Assembly (NCBI RefSeq): GCF_002929705.1
Contig: NZ_PJIN01000016.1
Coordinates: 1-35,800 of the forward strand
Direction: 5' to 3'
From: Arthrobacter sp. N199823
Lineage (GTDB): Bacteria; Actinomycetota; Actinomycetes; Actinomycetales; Micrococcaceae
DNA: 35,800 nucleotides
The position numbers and the translations under genes were made by a program. Positions within the stretch are counted from its first letter, which is position 1, and each line of letters opens with the position of its first letter. The notes below the pieces were generated by a model, which saw only the letters and a program-made list of their open reading frames with translations, did no database searches and had not been told where the DNA came from. Positions 7,208-16,266 of this stretch are shown here, piece by piece.

Positions 7208-8355
7208 TCACAGTTGGTTGAAATTGCTTTACTGACCCAACTCCTGAGTTCATGTGTAAAGGATTCAGTCGAGGCGTTCCACTCCTGAGTATGGTGGGCC
7301 ATAGGTAGCGCGATTAGGGTGACAGTCCTGGGATTCGCCTGCTGGAAGGCAGCCGAGAGTTTCCATGGGACTTCTTGGTCAGCTTTGGATTGTAAGACTA
7401 GCGTCGGCACGGTTACCCGGTCAGCCGCATCAGTCCATTCGAGCCCGTCGAAATCAATTGCTTCTTCTAGCCCGATGAGCTTGGCAAAGAGGTGAGTCTG
7501 CAAGAGCCGCACGACAAGCTTGGCTCCGACTGCAGGGACGCCAGCTTGGGCCGCACCAGCTGCGATGGTTTTGCGCCAGCTCGTAACGGGGCCCACCAAG
7601 ACAATTCCTGCAATCTGATCCTTGTAGTCGCTGTGCTCGGCCGTAAGCAGGGCTATGGTCCCGCCCATGGACCAGCCAGAAAGAATAATTCTCTTGGCAC
7701 CATGTGCGACGGCGTAGGCAACTGCGCACTCCACATCAAGCCATTCAGTTTGTCCCAGGTGACTTGAGTCGGCCTGTGGTGGTCTAACCATGGTGTCGCT
7801 GCGAAACGAGGGCACCAGAGAGGTAAATCCCAGGGGCTTAAAAGCGTGAACGTCTCGGAACATAATCGAGCGGTCGGTCCAACTGCCATGAATATGGATC
7901 ACCCATACATCATGATTTTCACCTTCAAATAGCCAAGCAGGCGCCACACCGTAGGCGGTGGGGATGGGCACTTCTTCGTAACGTCCCCCCACCGCAGACG
8001 GTTCGAAAAATACATCCGGGGTCCAATCGACAAGTGGCCCCAAATGGTCTGGTCCTGAACCAGTCGGATCAATCCGCCGTTCCACACGTTTTTGATCCTC
8101 ATCGATCCGCGTGACCTCACCGATTCTTGTGTGCAGCTTTGTCGCCGGATCGAACACTCCATAGGAGCCCGGCACTTTGGTGTAGGCATCCAATTCAATG
8201 CGAATCCGCAGCCCGTCATCTGTTAGTTCGGCCAGACGGTAGTCCTTCGGTCCCCGTTTAACAATCTTGCGAGCCATGACAACGGCGAACGCTGAAAGCG
8301 CGGCAGCCGGCACAAGTAACGCCAGACAGGACAGGATATGCCTTGTCTTCAACAC
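7204..8355 (-). CDS. Membrane-anchored alpha/beta hydrolase
   Basis: This 383-residue protein has an N-terminal membrane segment (ILSCLALLVPAAALSAFAVVMA) and a large exported or anchored domain. The nucleophile elbow is GWSMGG with Ser229, the likely acid is the Asp in SKADQEVP and the likely His is in MAHHTQEWN, giving a full alpha/beta-hydrolase triad. The oxyanion HG motif is in HIHGSW. The substrate is unknown; esterase or peptidase activity on a small lipid or peptide is possible. It converges on the MAB_1171c-like gene with a four-base overlap, so the two may regulate each other, and it is divergent from the transfer operon. Confidence 0.85.
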   Translation of the reverse strand: MLKTRHILSCLALLVPAAALSAFAVVMARKIVKRGPKDYRLAELTDDGLRIRIELDAYTKVPGSYGVFDPATKLHTRIGEVTRIDEDQKRVERRIDPTGSGPDHLGPLVDWTPDVFFEPSAVGGRYEEVPIPTAYGVAPAWLFEGENHDVWVIHIHGSWTDRSIMFRDVHAFKPLGFTSLVPSFRSDTMVRPPQADSSHLGQTEWLDVECAVAYAVAHGAKRIILSGWSMGGTIALLTAEHSDYKDQIAGIVLVGPVTSWRKTIAAGAAQAGVPAVGAKLVVRLLQTHLFAKLIGLEEAIDFDGLEWTDAADRVTVPTLVLQSKADQEVPWKLSAAFQQANPRTVTLIALPMAHHTQEWNASTESFTHELRSWVSKAISTNCD

Positions 8356-8587
8356 GCAGCGTCATCCTCCCTTGGTTGTCCATGAGTACAGCAAAACCCG
8401 AAACCATCGTAACTGCTGCTCAAAACTAGCCAAATGGACAGGGCTTGAACACTACAGGTGTTGTACATGTGCAGAGCATGCGTGTATCGTTTTCAGTGAG
8501 CCATTCAATGTCACTTTCCCCTTCTTTATCGAGAAAAAGGCGTGCTGCATTGGATTTCGTTTCACCTATTCGAAGGAGCGTTAGCGC
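8356..8587. other. Divergent intergenic region before the transfer operon
   Basis: These 232 bases separate the hydrolase from the first transfer gene and should hold both promoters. I see a small inverted repeat AACAC-TACAG-GTGTT near 8448-8462 and a nearby TGTACATGTGCA, both operator-like. GAAGGAGC at about 8572 is the ribosome site for the first transfer gene. No clear -35/-10 pair stands out. Confidence 0.35.
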
Positions 8588-8788
8588 ATGTTGAATTCAG
8601 TTTTGGACATGATGAGTCAGTTTGTGGCTGTTGGGGGTGGGTTGTGGTTGGTGTGGGGTGCCATCGTTTTGGGTGGCGCTTTGCGTGATCAGAACGGGCC
8701 TCAGATTCAGACGGGTATTTGGCAGTGTGTTGGTGGTGGCCTGATTTTGGCGGCTGGTCTGCTGTTTAAGACCATCGTGGTTCCGTAA
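8588..8788 (+). CDS. Maff2-like small membrane protein of the T4SS
   Basis: This 66-residue protein has two membrane helices (FVAVGGGLWLVWGAIVLGGA and GGGLILAAGLLFKTIVV) joined by a polar loop with DQNGPQIQ. Size, the glycine-rich helices and its place immediately before a VirB6-like gene match the Maff2 family found at the head of Gram-positive T4SS operons, and it may act like a VirB2-type pilin subunit. It is the first gene of the transfer operon and has a good ribosome site. The next ATG follows twelve bases after its stop. Confidence 0.7.
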   Translation: MLNSVLDMMSQFVAVGGGLWLVWGAIVLGGALRDQNGPQIQTGIWQCVGGGLILAAGLLFKTIVVP

Positions 8789-8799
8789 GGACGCCGGTT

Positions 8800-9639
8800 A
8801 TGGGCTTTCTTCTTGTTTTTATGTTGGACACTCTCAGCGGTGGTGGGCTGACGGGTGCTGGCCCTGATGGTGGGCAGATTTCTTCCTTGGGCTCATCGTT
8901 GCCTGAGTACCAGGCGGATATGTGGCAGGCCGTGGAAGCGGTCCATAATCTCGCGGTCAAGCCGGTTGCATCGACTGTGCTGGCGATCATGTTTGTCATG
9001 ATGCTGGCCAGAACGAGTACACAGGTTGATTCTGATTCGCAGCTGGGTGTTCGGATCGTGGCGGCGACGATGTTTAAAGTCGCGATTGTGTTTGTTGTGG
9101 TGCAGAACGCGATGACCATCTTGGGTGCGCTCTTGCAGATCTCCATTGATATTACGCAGTCAATTCTGACGAATCCTGCGGCTAACCAAGCGAACATTGG
9201 TACAGCAATGAAGGACCGCATCGATTCGATGAACCCCATGGAACAGCTGGGCGCTTTGATCATGCTGCTGATTCCTTTCCTCATCTCTGTGGTCGCGGTT
9301 CTGATCCCCTTCGTCCTGATTTTTATTCGTTTCTTGCAGCTCTTCATCATGGCCGCTTTCGCCTCGTTGCCGTTGGCTTTCCTGGGGCATGAGGACACCA
9401 AACCGATAGCTATCGGGTATCTGAAGGCGTTCGCAGCAACTGCGTTGTCTGGGACGGTGATGGTTTTAGTCATCGTCCTTGTCGCGAAGATGAGCTTCAC
9501 GGGTTGGACTGATTTCAATGGAGAGGTTCTGCCGTTCATTGCTGGGAACTTCTGGAACATGATGATTGCGCCGCTGGTGCTCGTGTTCGGGTTACTGACC
9601 GCAAATGGCATGGCAAAGAAGCTAGTTGGGGACGGGTAG
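8800..9639 (+). CDS. VirB6/TrbL-like conjugal transfer membrane protein
   Basis: This 279-residue polytopic protein has about six hydrophobic segments, including VASTVLAIMFVMMLA, IVFVVVQNAMTILGAL, LISVVAVLIPFVLIFI and a C-terminal MMIAPLVLVFGLLTA. Its central soluble loop (DRIDSMNPMEQ) and topology match the VirB6/TrbL-type channel proteins of Gram-positive conjugation systems. It lies between the Maff2-like and PrgI-like genes, the order seen in Tn1549-type elements. It would form the inner channel of the secretion apparatus. The start ATG at 8800 follows AAGGAC. Confidence 0.8.
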   Translation: MGFLLVFMLDTLSGGGLTGAGPDGGQISSLGSSLPEYQADMWQAVEAVHNLAVKPVASTVLAIMFVMMLARTSTQVDSDSQLGVRIVAATMFKVAIVFVVVQNAMTILGALLQISIDITQSILTNPAANQANIGTAMKDRIDSMNPMEQLGALIMLLIPFLISVVAVLIPFVLIFIRFLQLFIMAAFASLPLAFLGHEDTKPIAIGYLKAFAATALSGTVMVLVIVLVAKMSFTGWTDFNGEVLPFIAGNFWNMMIAPLVLVFGLLTANGMAKKLVGDG

Positions 9640-9648
9640 GGGGCTGCT

Positions 9649-10122
9649 ATGGCACTTGAGATGAAGGTTTTCAAAGAGATAGCGGCCTATGAGCCGAAGC
9701 CAATGTTTGGACTGACCTGGCGGCAGTTAGCGGCCCTGTCGGTGATGGTGATTGTCGGTGGTGGCGTTTTTGCTTTGGTGACTTTTCTGATGATCCGAGG
9801 CGGCAGTGATTTTGAGGACGCGACGTCACTGGCGATGTGGGTGGTGTGGCCGGTTATCCTGCCTGCCGCGTTTTGGGGTTGGTGGCGACCTAAAGGCTTG
9901 ATGCCAGAGAAGTTTTTATCGTTTGCGGTCCGCGAACTTTTGATGCAGAAGGAAGTTGTTTATGGAACATCAGCAGATGCACGACCAGACCGAAGCTCAG
10001 GTTCGAGTGGACGCTCCGGAGGCCGGGAGCAATCCGTGGCTTCTGAAGGAAACAGAGCCGAAGCGAAAGCACGGCGCAAGCAAGCCAAGGTTCTCCGTAA
10101 AACCCTTTCCGAGCGTCGATAA
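9649..10122 (+). CDS. PrgI family T4SS protein
   Basis: This 157-residue protein starts with KEIAAYEPKPMFGLTWRQLA and has two membrane helices, as in the PrgI family that always precedes VirB4 in Gram-positive T4SS operons. PrgI proteins are VirB3-like membrane partners of the VirB4 ATPase. The last 50 residues are polar and basic (Ser/Gly-rich, then KARRKQAKVLRK) and are encoded in DNA that also encodes the predicted N-terminus of VirB4 in another frame. The usual family length is about 100-130 residues, so this tail is an extension. Confidence 0.82.
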   Translation: MALEMKVFKEIAAYEPKPMFGLTWRQLAALSVMVIVGGGVFALVTFLMIRGGSDFEDATSLAMWVVWPVILPAAFWGWWRPKGLMPEKFLSFAVRELLMQKEVVYGTSADARPDRSSGSSGRSGGREQSVASEGNRAEAKARRKQAKVLRKTLSERR

Positions 10123-12562
10123 GAGGACCGCGAAGGCGGTGCCGGCTAAACCCAAGCGCCGTAAAAGCACCCGTACCGGTGCCGATCATGCTGGGCCTGT
10201 GGGTTTCAAAGCTGCACCTAAGAGGTCACAGGATGTCTTGGGTTTCCAGGCAATGTTGCCCAGCGGTGTGGCGTGGCTTGGCGGGGATGAATGGTCAATG
10301 ACGCTGCGGTTTAGTGACATCAACTATGTCGCTGCTGCTGAGGCCCGGCAGGAGTCGATTCTGGATAAGTGGGCGCGGCATTTGAATTCGTTTGGTGCCG
10401 GTTCCCGTGTGCAAATTTCAGTGATTAACCGTGTTCTCGATGAGGCCGATGTCGCTTCGCTGGTTCATAAGCCGCTGGAAGGAGACGCTTGGGATGAGTA
10501 CAGGACAGACTCCAACCGTGTCATTAAAGACAAACTCTCAGCCAACAGTGCCAACACGGTCACTGATAAGTACCTGACAATCACCGTTCAGGAAGTTGAT
10601 CGGGAAAAAGCTGAGGCCACGCTGACCAGGATGTTCCACGAAACTGAAGCGCACTTGGAGGCCTTGGAAGGGTGCGCGTGCGAACGCCTCGACCGGACTG
10701 AGCGGTTGGCGTTGTTCTCAAGCCTTTTGCGTCCCTATGAGCTGTTCACCTTTACAGAAGAAGCGTTCGCAGCAACGAAGAAGTCTTCGTCCACTGGGGA
10801 CTATGTGGCTCCTTGGTCTGTGACGACCACGGGAAAGACTGGACCTGTGGTGTTGCGCAATGGAACGGCCAACACTGTCGTCTCCACACTGTGGGTGCGG
10901 GATTATCCTTCATGGCTGACTGACCGGCTCTTTAGCGAATTGGCCGAAGTCAAGGGAGATGTGAACGTTACTTTGCATCTGGAACCGTATGACCAGGCCG
11001 ATGGGTCGCTGCTGGTCAACCGGCAGATCGCTGAGTTGGAAATGCAGTCGATCAGTGAAGAAAAGAAAGCTGAAAAGCAGGGGCGCAGTAAGGAAACGAT
11101 TCCTCATAAGCTCCGGATCGCGCTAGAGGAAGCTCGGGGGTTGCGTGATGAGCTCAATGACTCAAACCAACGACTGTTCTCCACGCTGTTGTTGGTGGGT
11201 GTTTCAGGGCCGGATGAAGTCAGCGTTGAACACAACATCCGTCGTGTAGGAACTGTGCTGCGGAAATTGTCGATCCCCGCTGAGACCACAACGTATATGC
11301 AGCGTGATTCTCTGACATCCATACTGCCGTCGGGGCGCAGGCTGGTGCCGATGCGTCGAACACTAACGACATCCACTGCTGCGGTTCTGATCCCCTTTAC
11401 CACTCAAGAGCTTTTGGTACCGGGCGGTCTTTGGTACGGCATGAACGCCCAGTCATCGAACCCGCTGGTGGCCGATAGGACGGCGACAAAGAACGGTAAT
11501 GGCTTCATTTTGGGTACTTCTGGTTCGGGTAAGGGGGTAGCGGCAAAGTCTGAAATGACCCAAGTTATCCTCACTCGCCCTAACGATGATGTGATCATCA
11601 TCGATCCTGAACGTGAGTATGAGCCGCTAGTTAAAGCGTTCGCCGGGGAAACCGTGCGGGTGCATGCAGGATCCGATGACCATGTGAACTGGATGGATCT
11701 TGATCTGGTCAATGTTGAACCTGGCACAGATCCCGTGATCGCTAAGTGCGCGTTCGTTCTTTCGTGCATTGAAGCGTTGGTTGGTGGCGTCAATGGTTTA
11801 GAAATGGGGGAGCGGGCAGCAGTAGATCGCGCCGCGCTTGGCTTGTATCGCAGGTATGCCGCTGAGTACAGCGTCCACCACGAATCACCGGATGTAGCGC
11901 CTATGCCTGCCATGCCTGTGCCAGAGGACCTCAGAATGGAGCTCATCAGTTCCGGAGGGGAACCAGGCAAACGCGTTGCGGATGCCTTGGAGCTTTACAC
12001 CTCTGGATCTTTGGCTGGCTTTTCGCAGCAAACCAACGTTGATCCCAAAAACAGGATCGTTTCTTGGGACATATCCCAGCTGGGCAATGAAATGCGCGGC
12101 TTTGCCATGATGGTGATTTTGGATCAGATTTGGTCAAGGATTGTCGCTAACAAGGCTGCCGGTAAACGTACTTGGTTGTACGTCGATGAGTTCCACATGC
12201 TCTTCAACCACCCGAAGACGGCTGAGTATTTCCGTGAGCTGTTTAAGCGTGCCAGGAAGTGGGGTGCGATTCCGACAGGGATCACTCAGAACATTGAAGA
12301 GTTGCTGGATAACGCTGATGCGCGTCTGATGCTGGCTAACTGTGATTTCTTGATGCTGCTCGGTCAGAACGAGACGGATGCAGACACGATTGTTGAGCTG
12401 CTGAAGCTCTCACATGATCAGCGCCGGTACTTCATGAATGTCCAGCCAGGTAAAGGGTTGCTGCGGTCCGGGCCTGCGGTCGTTCCCTTTGACGCTCGAA
12501 TCCCGGAAACCAGCAAGCTTTACAAGCTCTTCGACACGTCCTTTGAAGACCTCAAGGACTAG
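9962..12562 (+). CDS. VirB4-like conjugation ATPase
   Basis: This protein of about 866 residues powers substrate transfer and assembly of the T4SS. Walker A is GTSGSGKG at 518-525, an IIIDPEREYEPL segment typical of VirB4/TraE follows, and RTWLYVDEFHMLF is the Walker B region. The N-terminal domain starts near DVLGFQAMLPSG and includes MTLRFSDINY, a standard opening of Gram-positive VirB4. I chose ATG 9962 because AAGGAAG lies about seven bases upstream. This start overlaps the PrgI gene by 161 bases. A later GTG at 10138 would remove the overlap and keep the whole conserved domain. Confidence 0.92.
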   Translation: MEHQQMHDQTEAQVRVDAPEAGSNPWLLKETEPKRKHGASKPRFSVKPFPSVDKRTAKAVPAKPKRRKSTRTGADHAGPVGFKAAPKRSQDVLGFQAMLPSGVAWLGGDEWSMTLRFSDINYVAAAEARQESILDKWARHLNSFGAGSRVQISVINRVLDEADVASLVHKPLEGDAWDEYRTDSNRVIKDKLSANSANTVTDKYLTITVQEVDREKAEATLTRMFHETEAHLEALEGCACERLDRTERLALFSSLLRPYELFTFTEEAFAATKKSSSTGDYVAPWSVTTTGKTGPVVLRNGTANTVVSTLWVRDYPSWLTDRLFSELAEVKGDVNVTLHLEPYDQADGSLLVNRQIAELEMQSISEEKKAEKQGRSKETIPHKLRIALEEARGLRDELNDSNQRLFSTLLLVGVSGPDEVSVEHNIRRVGTVLRKLSIPAETTTYMQRDSLTSILPSGRRLVPMRRTLTTSTAAVLIPFTTQELLVPGGLWYGMNAQSSNPLVADRTATKNGNGFILGTSGSGKGVAAKSEMTQVILTRPNDDVIIIDPEREYEPLVKAFAGETVRVHAGSDDHVNWMDLDLVNVEPGTDPVIAKCAFVLSCIEALVGGVNGLEMGERAAVDRAALGLYRRYAAEYSVHHESPDVAPMPAMPVPEDLRMELISSGGEPGKRVADALELYTSGSLAGFSQQTNVDPKNRIVSWDISQLGNEMRGFAMMVILDQIWSRIVANKAAGKRTWLYVDEFHMLFNHPKTAEYFRELFKRARKWGAIPTGITQNIEELLDNADARLMLANCDFLMLLGQNETDADTIVELLKLSHDQRRYFMNVQPGKGLLRSGPAVVPFDARIPETSKLYKLFDTSFEDLKD

Positions 12563-12577
12563 GGAAGATCACCACTG

Positions 12578-14266
12578 ATGAAGAACTTACGCAGGACGAG
12601 CCAGGGCCGGGAAGCCAGCGAGAGGGTTTCCCGTCTTAAGGTCGTGACACGAACACAGCGACTGAGCAAGGCCAGCCAAGAACGAACGATTGGCCGTAGA
12701 GGCGTACCGTCTGAACAGACCAAAACACCTGGTCGCCTCACTCGTGCACGTCAATCGGTCAAGACTGGTGCATCCGAGGTAGTCAATTCGTCACGTCCTG
12801 AAGATGAGCGCACGGACATGACCAATAAGGTCGAGGCCGGGGCGGAGCTCACGGCCCGTTCGGCTGCGGCACGCACAGTGGGAAAAGTTCCTGGGGCCGG
12901 CACGATGGCAAAGACCATTTCCCCTCATCGTGGCATGAGCGAGAATGCTGAGGCCATCGGCCAGCGGTACGCCAAGGAAGGCGCTACCCGTGGGGGGCTT
13001 CGCACAGCGAAGGTCGCAGGAAAGATGAGCAAGCACTCTGCGCATGCAGCGGGGCGTGGAGCGAAAAGTGCTTCCAAGCTGACCTTGACGGCTACTCGCC
13101 GTAGCGGGGCCGCTGCTGGACGTGCAGCGCAACACGTTGCCCGTGCAGCTGCTAAATCGGCACGACTCTCTCTGGCCTTGGTCCGTGCGGCAGTTACAGT
13201 GGTTGCCGGTGCTGCCACATCTGTCCCAGTGTTGGCCGTCCTAGGCGTTGCTGTCGCGATAGTGGCAGTAGTGGCGGCCATTATTTCAGCAATTTTTCCA
13301 ACGATCACCAACGCGAGCTCGTGCACTCCGGCAGCTGGGGCGGATACGGTCAGCTCCGCTTATGGCGGATACAGCTCTCCTGAGCAGAAAAAGAATGCCG
13401 CCGAAATCATCCGGGCAGGTCAAAGCGCTGGATTGGGCTCCAGAGACATCACTATTGGTGTGATGACCGCTATCGGTGAGTCCGGTCTGCGAATCCTCGC
13501 CTATGGCGACACTGCGGGACCAGACAGCAGAGGCTTGTTTCAGCAGCGTGATAACGGAGCCTGGGGCAGTCTCGCGGATCGGATGAACGCTTTCACCTCA
13601 GCAACCATGTTCTTCGATGCGCTAAAAAACGTCCCAAATCGGGACAAGATGCCCCCTACTGATGTCGCTTCGGCAGTCCAGGGTAACGACACGGTGAAGT
13701 ATCCGAACCACTACGAGAAGTTTTGGGAACCAGCAGTTTCTGTCGTCTCTTCATTGGGCGGGGGAACAGCATCAGCCTGCGAACCCGGAGGGTTAGGGGT
13801 CGCAGGGGATTTGGGCAAAGACGATGACTACCCCTTCAAGTCCGGGATCTATAACGAATCGAACCCGGTCACCGGCTTCGCGCTCAAGAACTGCACTGAC
13901 TTCGCGTGGTGGCGAATGATGCAACAGCTCGGCATTACCGATCCGGACAAGATGGATGCCCGTCGTCTCGGCCCTGGCAACGGGGCCACGTGGGGAGATA
14001 CCTGGAAACGATCCGGATGGGAGGTGACCATGACTCCCAAAGTTGGGGCCATTATTTGGTACGGGCCCGGCAATCCTGGAGGACATCCGACTTATGGGCA
14101 TGTGGCTGTGGTGAAGTCCATCTCTGCCGATGGACAGGTGTTGGAAGAGGGTTACAACATGGCTCCTAATCACTTGGGTTCCTATTACACCCGCACTATC
14201 GAACCGAATTCGCCGTCTGGCTACCTGATCATTCCGACGAAGGCACAGTTCGCACAAGCGAGCTGA
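12578..14266 (+). CDS. Bifunctional SLT/CHAP peptidoglycan hydrolase of the T4SS
   Basis: This 562-residue protein has a highly basic cytoplasmic N-terminus of about 200 residues, one or two membrane helices (LALVRAAVTVVAGAATSVP and VLAVLGVAVAIVAVVAAII) and two external wall-cutting domains. The first is lysozyme/SLT-like, with the candidate acid Glu301 in IGESGL and SRGLFQQRDNG. The second is a CHAP domain with Cys439 in KNCTDFAWWR and His508 in YGHVAVV. Such two-domain VirB1-like hydrolases open the cell wall for conjugation in Gram-positive systems. It follows virB4 by 15 bases. The long basic N-terminus is unusual and might contact DNA or the inner complex. Confidence 0.87.
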   Translation: MKNLRRTSQGREASERVSRLKVVTRTQRLSKASQERTIGRRGVPSEQTKTPGRLTRARQSVKTGASEVVNSSRPEDERTDMTNKVEAGAELTARSAAARTVGKVPGAGTMAKTISPHRGMSENAEAIGQRYAKEGATRGGLRTAKVAGKMSKHSAHAAGRGAKSASKLTLTATRRSGAAAGRAAQHVARAAAKSARLSLALVRAAVTVVAGAATSVPVLAVLGVAVAIVAVVAAIISAIFPTITNASSCTPAAGADTVSSAYGGYSSPEQKKNAAEIIRAGQSAGLGSRDITIGVMTAIGESGLRILAYGDTAGPDSRGLFQQRDNGAWGSLADRMNAFTSATMFFDALKNVPNRDKMPPTDVASAVQGNDTVKYPNHYEKFWEPAVSVVSSLGGGTASACEPGGLGVAGDLGKDDDYPFKSGIYNESNPVTGFALKNCTDFAWWRMMQQLGITDPDKMDARRLGPGNGATWGDTWKRSGWEVTMTPKVGAIIWYGPGNPGGHPTYGHVAVVKSISADGQVLEEGYNMAPNHLGSYYTRTIEPNSPSGYLIIPTKAQFAQAS

Positions 14267-14301
14267 AACCCGTTCATCACACTCTAGAGAAGGAACATCG
14301 C

Positions 14302-15009
14302 ATGCTTGATAAGAGGAAATTCAACACCCTAGTCATCCTGGGTGCAGCGATCTTGGTGGCTCTGCTCGTTGTCATCTTTACGTCGCTGAGCTCGCGGAAT
14401 GACTCGCCGTCAGTATCAGAAACGAGTGCTCCGGCAGCTACCGTTTCGGCCAGTGCGAGCCCTACGGAAGCAGAAGTTTTGGCGTTGACGCAGGAGGAAA
14501 AGAATTTCCTCCAGTCCGCCGGAACTACGGCTGCACGCTATGACACCAATGAAAAGCTCGCTTTGAAGCCAGCTGACTATGTGAAGGCTGGTTTCACCGA
14601 AACATTATCGAAGTCATACCAGCCAATTTGGTACGGACTCTTCGCCGGTCGTACCGATCAGCAAGGCGCACGGATTAACGCTCAGCCCCTTAGCATGTAT
14701 CTTCCTGAGTCCTTGAAGGTTCTTGACTATTCCGGTTCAAAGGCGGGCAGCTACGTCATCCGGGTAGCTGTGAAAGTGCAGTGGTCCCCGATCAGTGTCC
14801 ATTTGGCACCGGGGAAATCCCTTGATTGGCGGTCATTATCAATGGGCACGGACGTTGGCAGCGCAACGTGGATTCTTACCTACGACCAATTATCACAGCG
14901 TGTTTTGAAGGTGGAACAACCTGCCTGGCAGGACCTCGGGGCCGAACCACTTTTCGAAGCTATGGGCTTACCGGTACCAAGCAAAGTAACGACAGGAGAG
15001 AGCAAATGA
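14302..15009 (+). CDS. Membrane-anchored T4SS accessory protein (VirB8/TcpC-like candidate)
   Basis: This 235-residue protein has one N-terminal helix (TLVILGAAILVALLVVIFTSL), a Ser/Ala/Thr/Pro-rich linker and an external alpha-beta domain of about 150 residues. Position after the hydrolase and this single-helix layout resemble the VirB8/TcpC-type core proteins with an NTF2-like fold, but I see no diagnostic motif, so the assignment is from context. The ribosome site AGAAGGA precedes ATG 14302. Its stop overlaps the next start by four bases (ATGA). Confidence 0.6.
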   Translation: MLDKRKFNTLVILGAAILVALLVVIFTSLSSRNDSPSVSETSAPAATVSASASPTEAEVLALTQEEKNFLQSAGTTAARYDTNEKLALKPADYVKAGFTETLSKSYQPIWYGLFAGRTDQQGARINAQPLSMYLPESLKVLDYSGSKAGSYVIRVAVKVQWSPISVHLAPGKSLDWRSLSMGTDVGSATWILTYDQLSQRVLKVEQPAWQDLGAEPLFEAMGLPVPSKVTTGESK

Positions 15010-16265
15010 GTGTTACAGCAACTATCCAAAATGACGGGTCTGCGGTCCTGAATCTCAGCGGAAAGACACAGAAGATTGCGGGAAATAGCGTAGACACCAC
15101 ACGCCTGCGCATCCGTGAGCTCGTGATTGACCATGCAAGCAAAACTGGTGAACGACAGACATTGAAGGCCCAAGAGGGAACTGGCGCATGGGAAATCTAC
15201 GTTTACCCAGACGGCACCGTGGAGCCTGTCACCAACGACAGCAAGGCAAGCGAAGCCGAGGAAGTTCCGATGGTCCCAGTCCGAGCAGACCTGGGTCCAG
15301 AGAAGCTGGAAGTGCCAGAAAGTGTCCAGACGTTGCCGACGCGGCGAGAAGCAAGATCATTCCTTGTTCCTAACCAAGCACCGGAGGAGCCTGCGCAGCA
15401 AGGTTTCCGCGGACTCTTGAACCAAATGGGTATCAAGGTGAAGCCAAGTCTGGCCGAGACAACAGAACGCAACGAACGCATGCTTGTGGGCCAGCACTGG
15501 CCCGGTCTGCGCACTGTCACTGTTGCCAATGGCAAGGGAGGCAGCGGAAAAACACCTGTTCTGATTAACCTCGCTGCCATGTTTGCCAGACTCGGTGGTG
15601 TGGGGGTGCTGGGGGCGGATGCAAATCCGTTCCGTGGCACGTTGGGGTGGCGTACCCAGCAAGGCCCACATGAAGCAACGATCAAAGATCTTCTGAACGA
15701 TATTGAACGGGTACTCGGTCCTGGTGCTTTGCTTGCCGAAATGTCGCGATACGTCCATCACCAGACGGTCGATAAGTTCGACGTTCTACGTTCACGTCCT
15801 CATCTGTTGGCCTCTGATCAGCGTCTCACACCAGAGGATCTAGACAACCTGGTCGCGGTAGCCGGCAAATACTATCGGATGCTTTTTCTCGATACCGGCA
15901 ACGACGAATCAGACCCTTTGTTCGAACGCATCATCTCCCGTACAGACCAGCTCGTGGTGGCAACCAGCACCCGCAAAGACCGGGCCGAAGGCGGGAAGCT
16001 GCTGCTGGAATCGCTGATGGATCGGGATGCAGCCGGGGCGGCTCTGGCCCGTGACGCCGTGGTGGTGATTTCTGTGGCTGATAAGTCCGCTACTCAGGCT
16101 GACATCAAAAACATCACCAAAGGCTTTAAGCCGATCTGCCGTGAGGTGGTGACCATTCCGCACGATGAATCTCTCATCGATGGCTGGATCAAATACGACG
16201 CGTTAGCTCCTGTGACACAACGGGCTTGCTTGAGCGCGGCAGCAGCCGTAGCAAGGGGTTTTTAG
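15006..16265 (+). CDS. ParA/MinD-like ATPase in the transfer operon
   Basis: The ATG at 15006 overlaps the upstream stop and gives 419 residues. An N-terminal region of about 165 residues without a recognised fold precedes a ParA/MinD-like domain with Walker A GKGGSGKT at 176-183 and A' motif GADANPFRGTLG, plus a LFLDTGND Walker B. The A' wording resembles the ESX-associated EspI group (DANPDxGTLG). Within a conjugation operon it may position the apparatus or regulate transfer. That is inference. It differs from the plasmid ParA at 1623 and is not likely to be the partition ATPase. Confidence 0.75.
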   Translation: MSVTATIQNDGSAVLNLSGKTQKIAGNSVDTTRLRIRELVIDHASKTGERQTLKAQEGTGAWEIYVYPDGTVEPVTNDSKASEAEEVPMVPVRADLGPEKLEVPESVQTLPTRREARSFLVPNQAPEEPAQQGFRGLLNQMGIKVKPSLAETTERNERMLVGQHWPGLRTVTVANGKGGSGKTPVLINLAAMFARLGGVGVLGADANPFRGTLGWRTQQGPHEATIKDLLNDIERVLGPGALLAEMSRYVHHQTVDKFDVLRSRPHLLASDQRLTPEDLDNLVAVAGKYYRMLFLDTGNDESDPLFERIISRTDQLVVATSTRKDRAEGGKLLLESLMDRDAAGAALARDAVVVISVADKSATQADIKNITKGFKPICREVVTIPHDESLIDGWIKYDALAPVTQRACLSAAAAVARGF

Positions 16266-16266
16266 C

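Noticed and set aside
8766-9674. A 302-residue minus-strand frame opposite the VirB6-like gene
   Set aside because: Its composition (Thr/Met/Ala-rich, no domain) is that of an antisense shadow of a membrane protein gene with a strong family match.
14826-15005. Upstream extension of the ParA/MinD-like ATPase
   Set aside because: It overlaps the preceding gene in another frame; the ATG at 15006 forms the usual four-base ATGA overlap.
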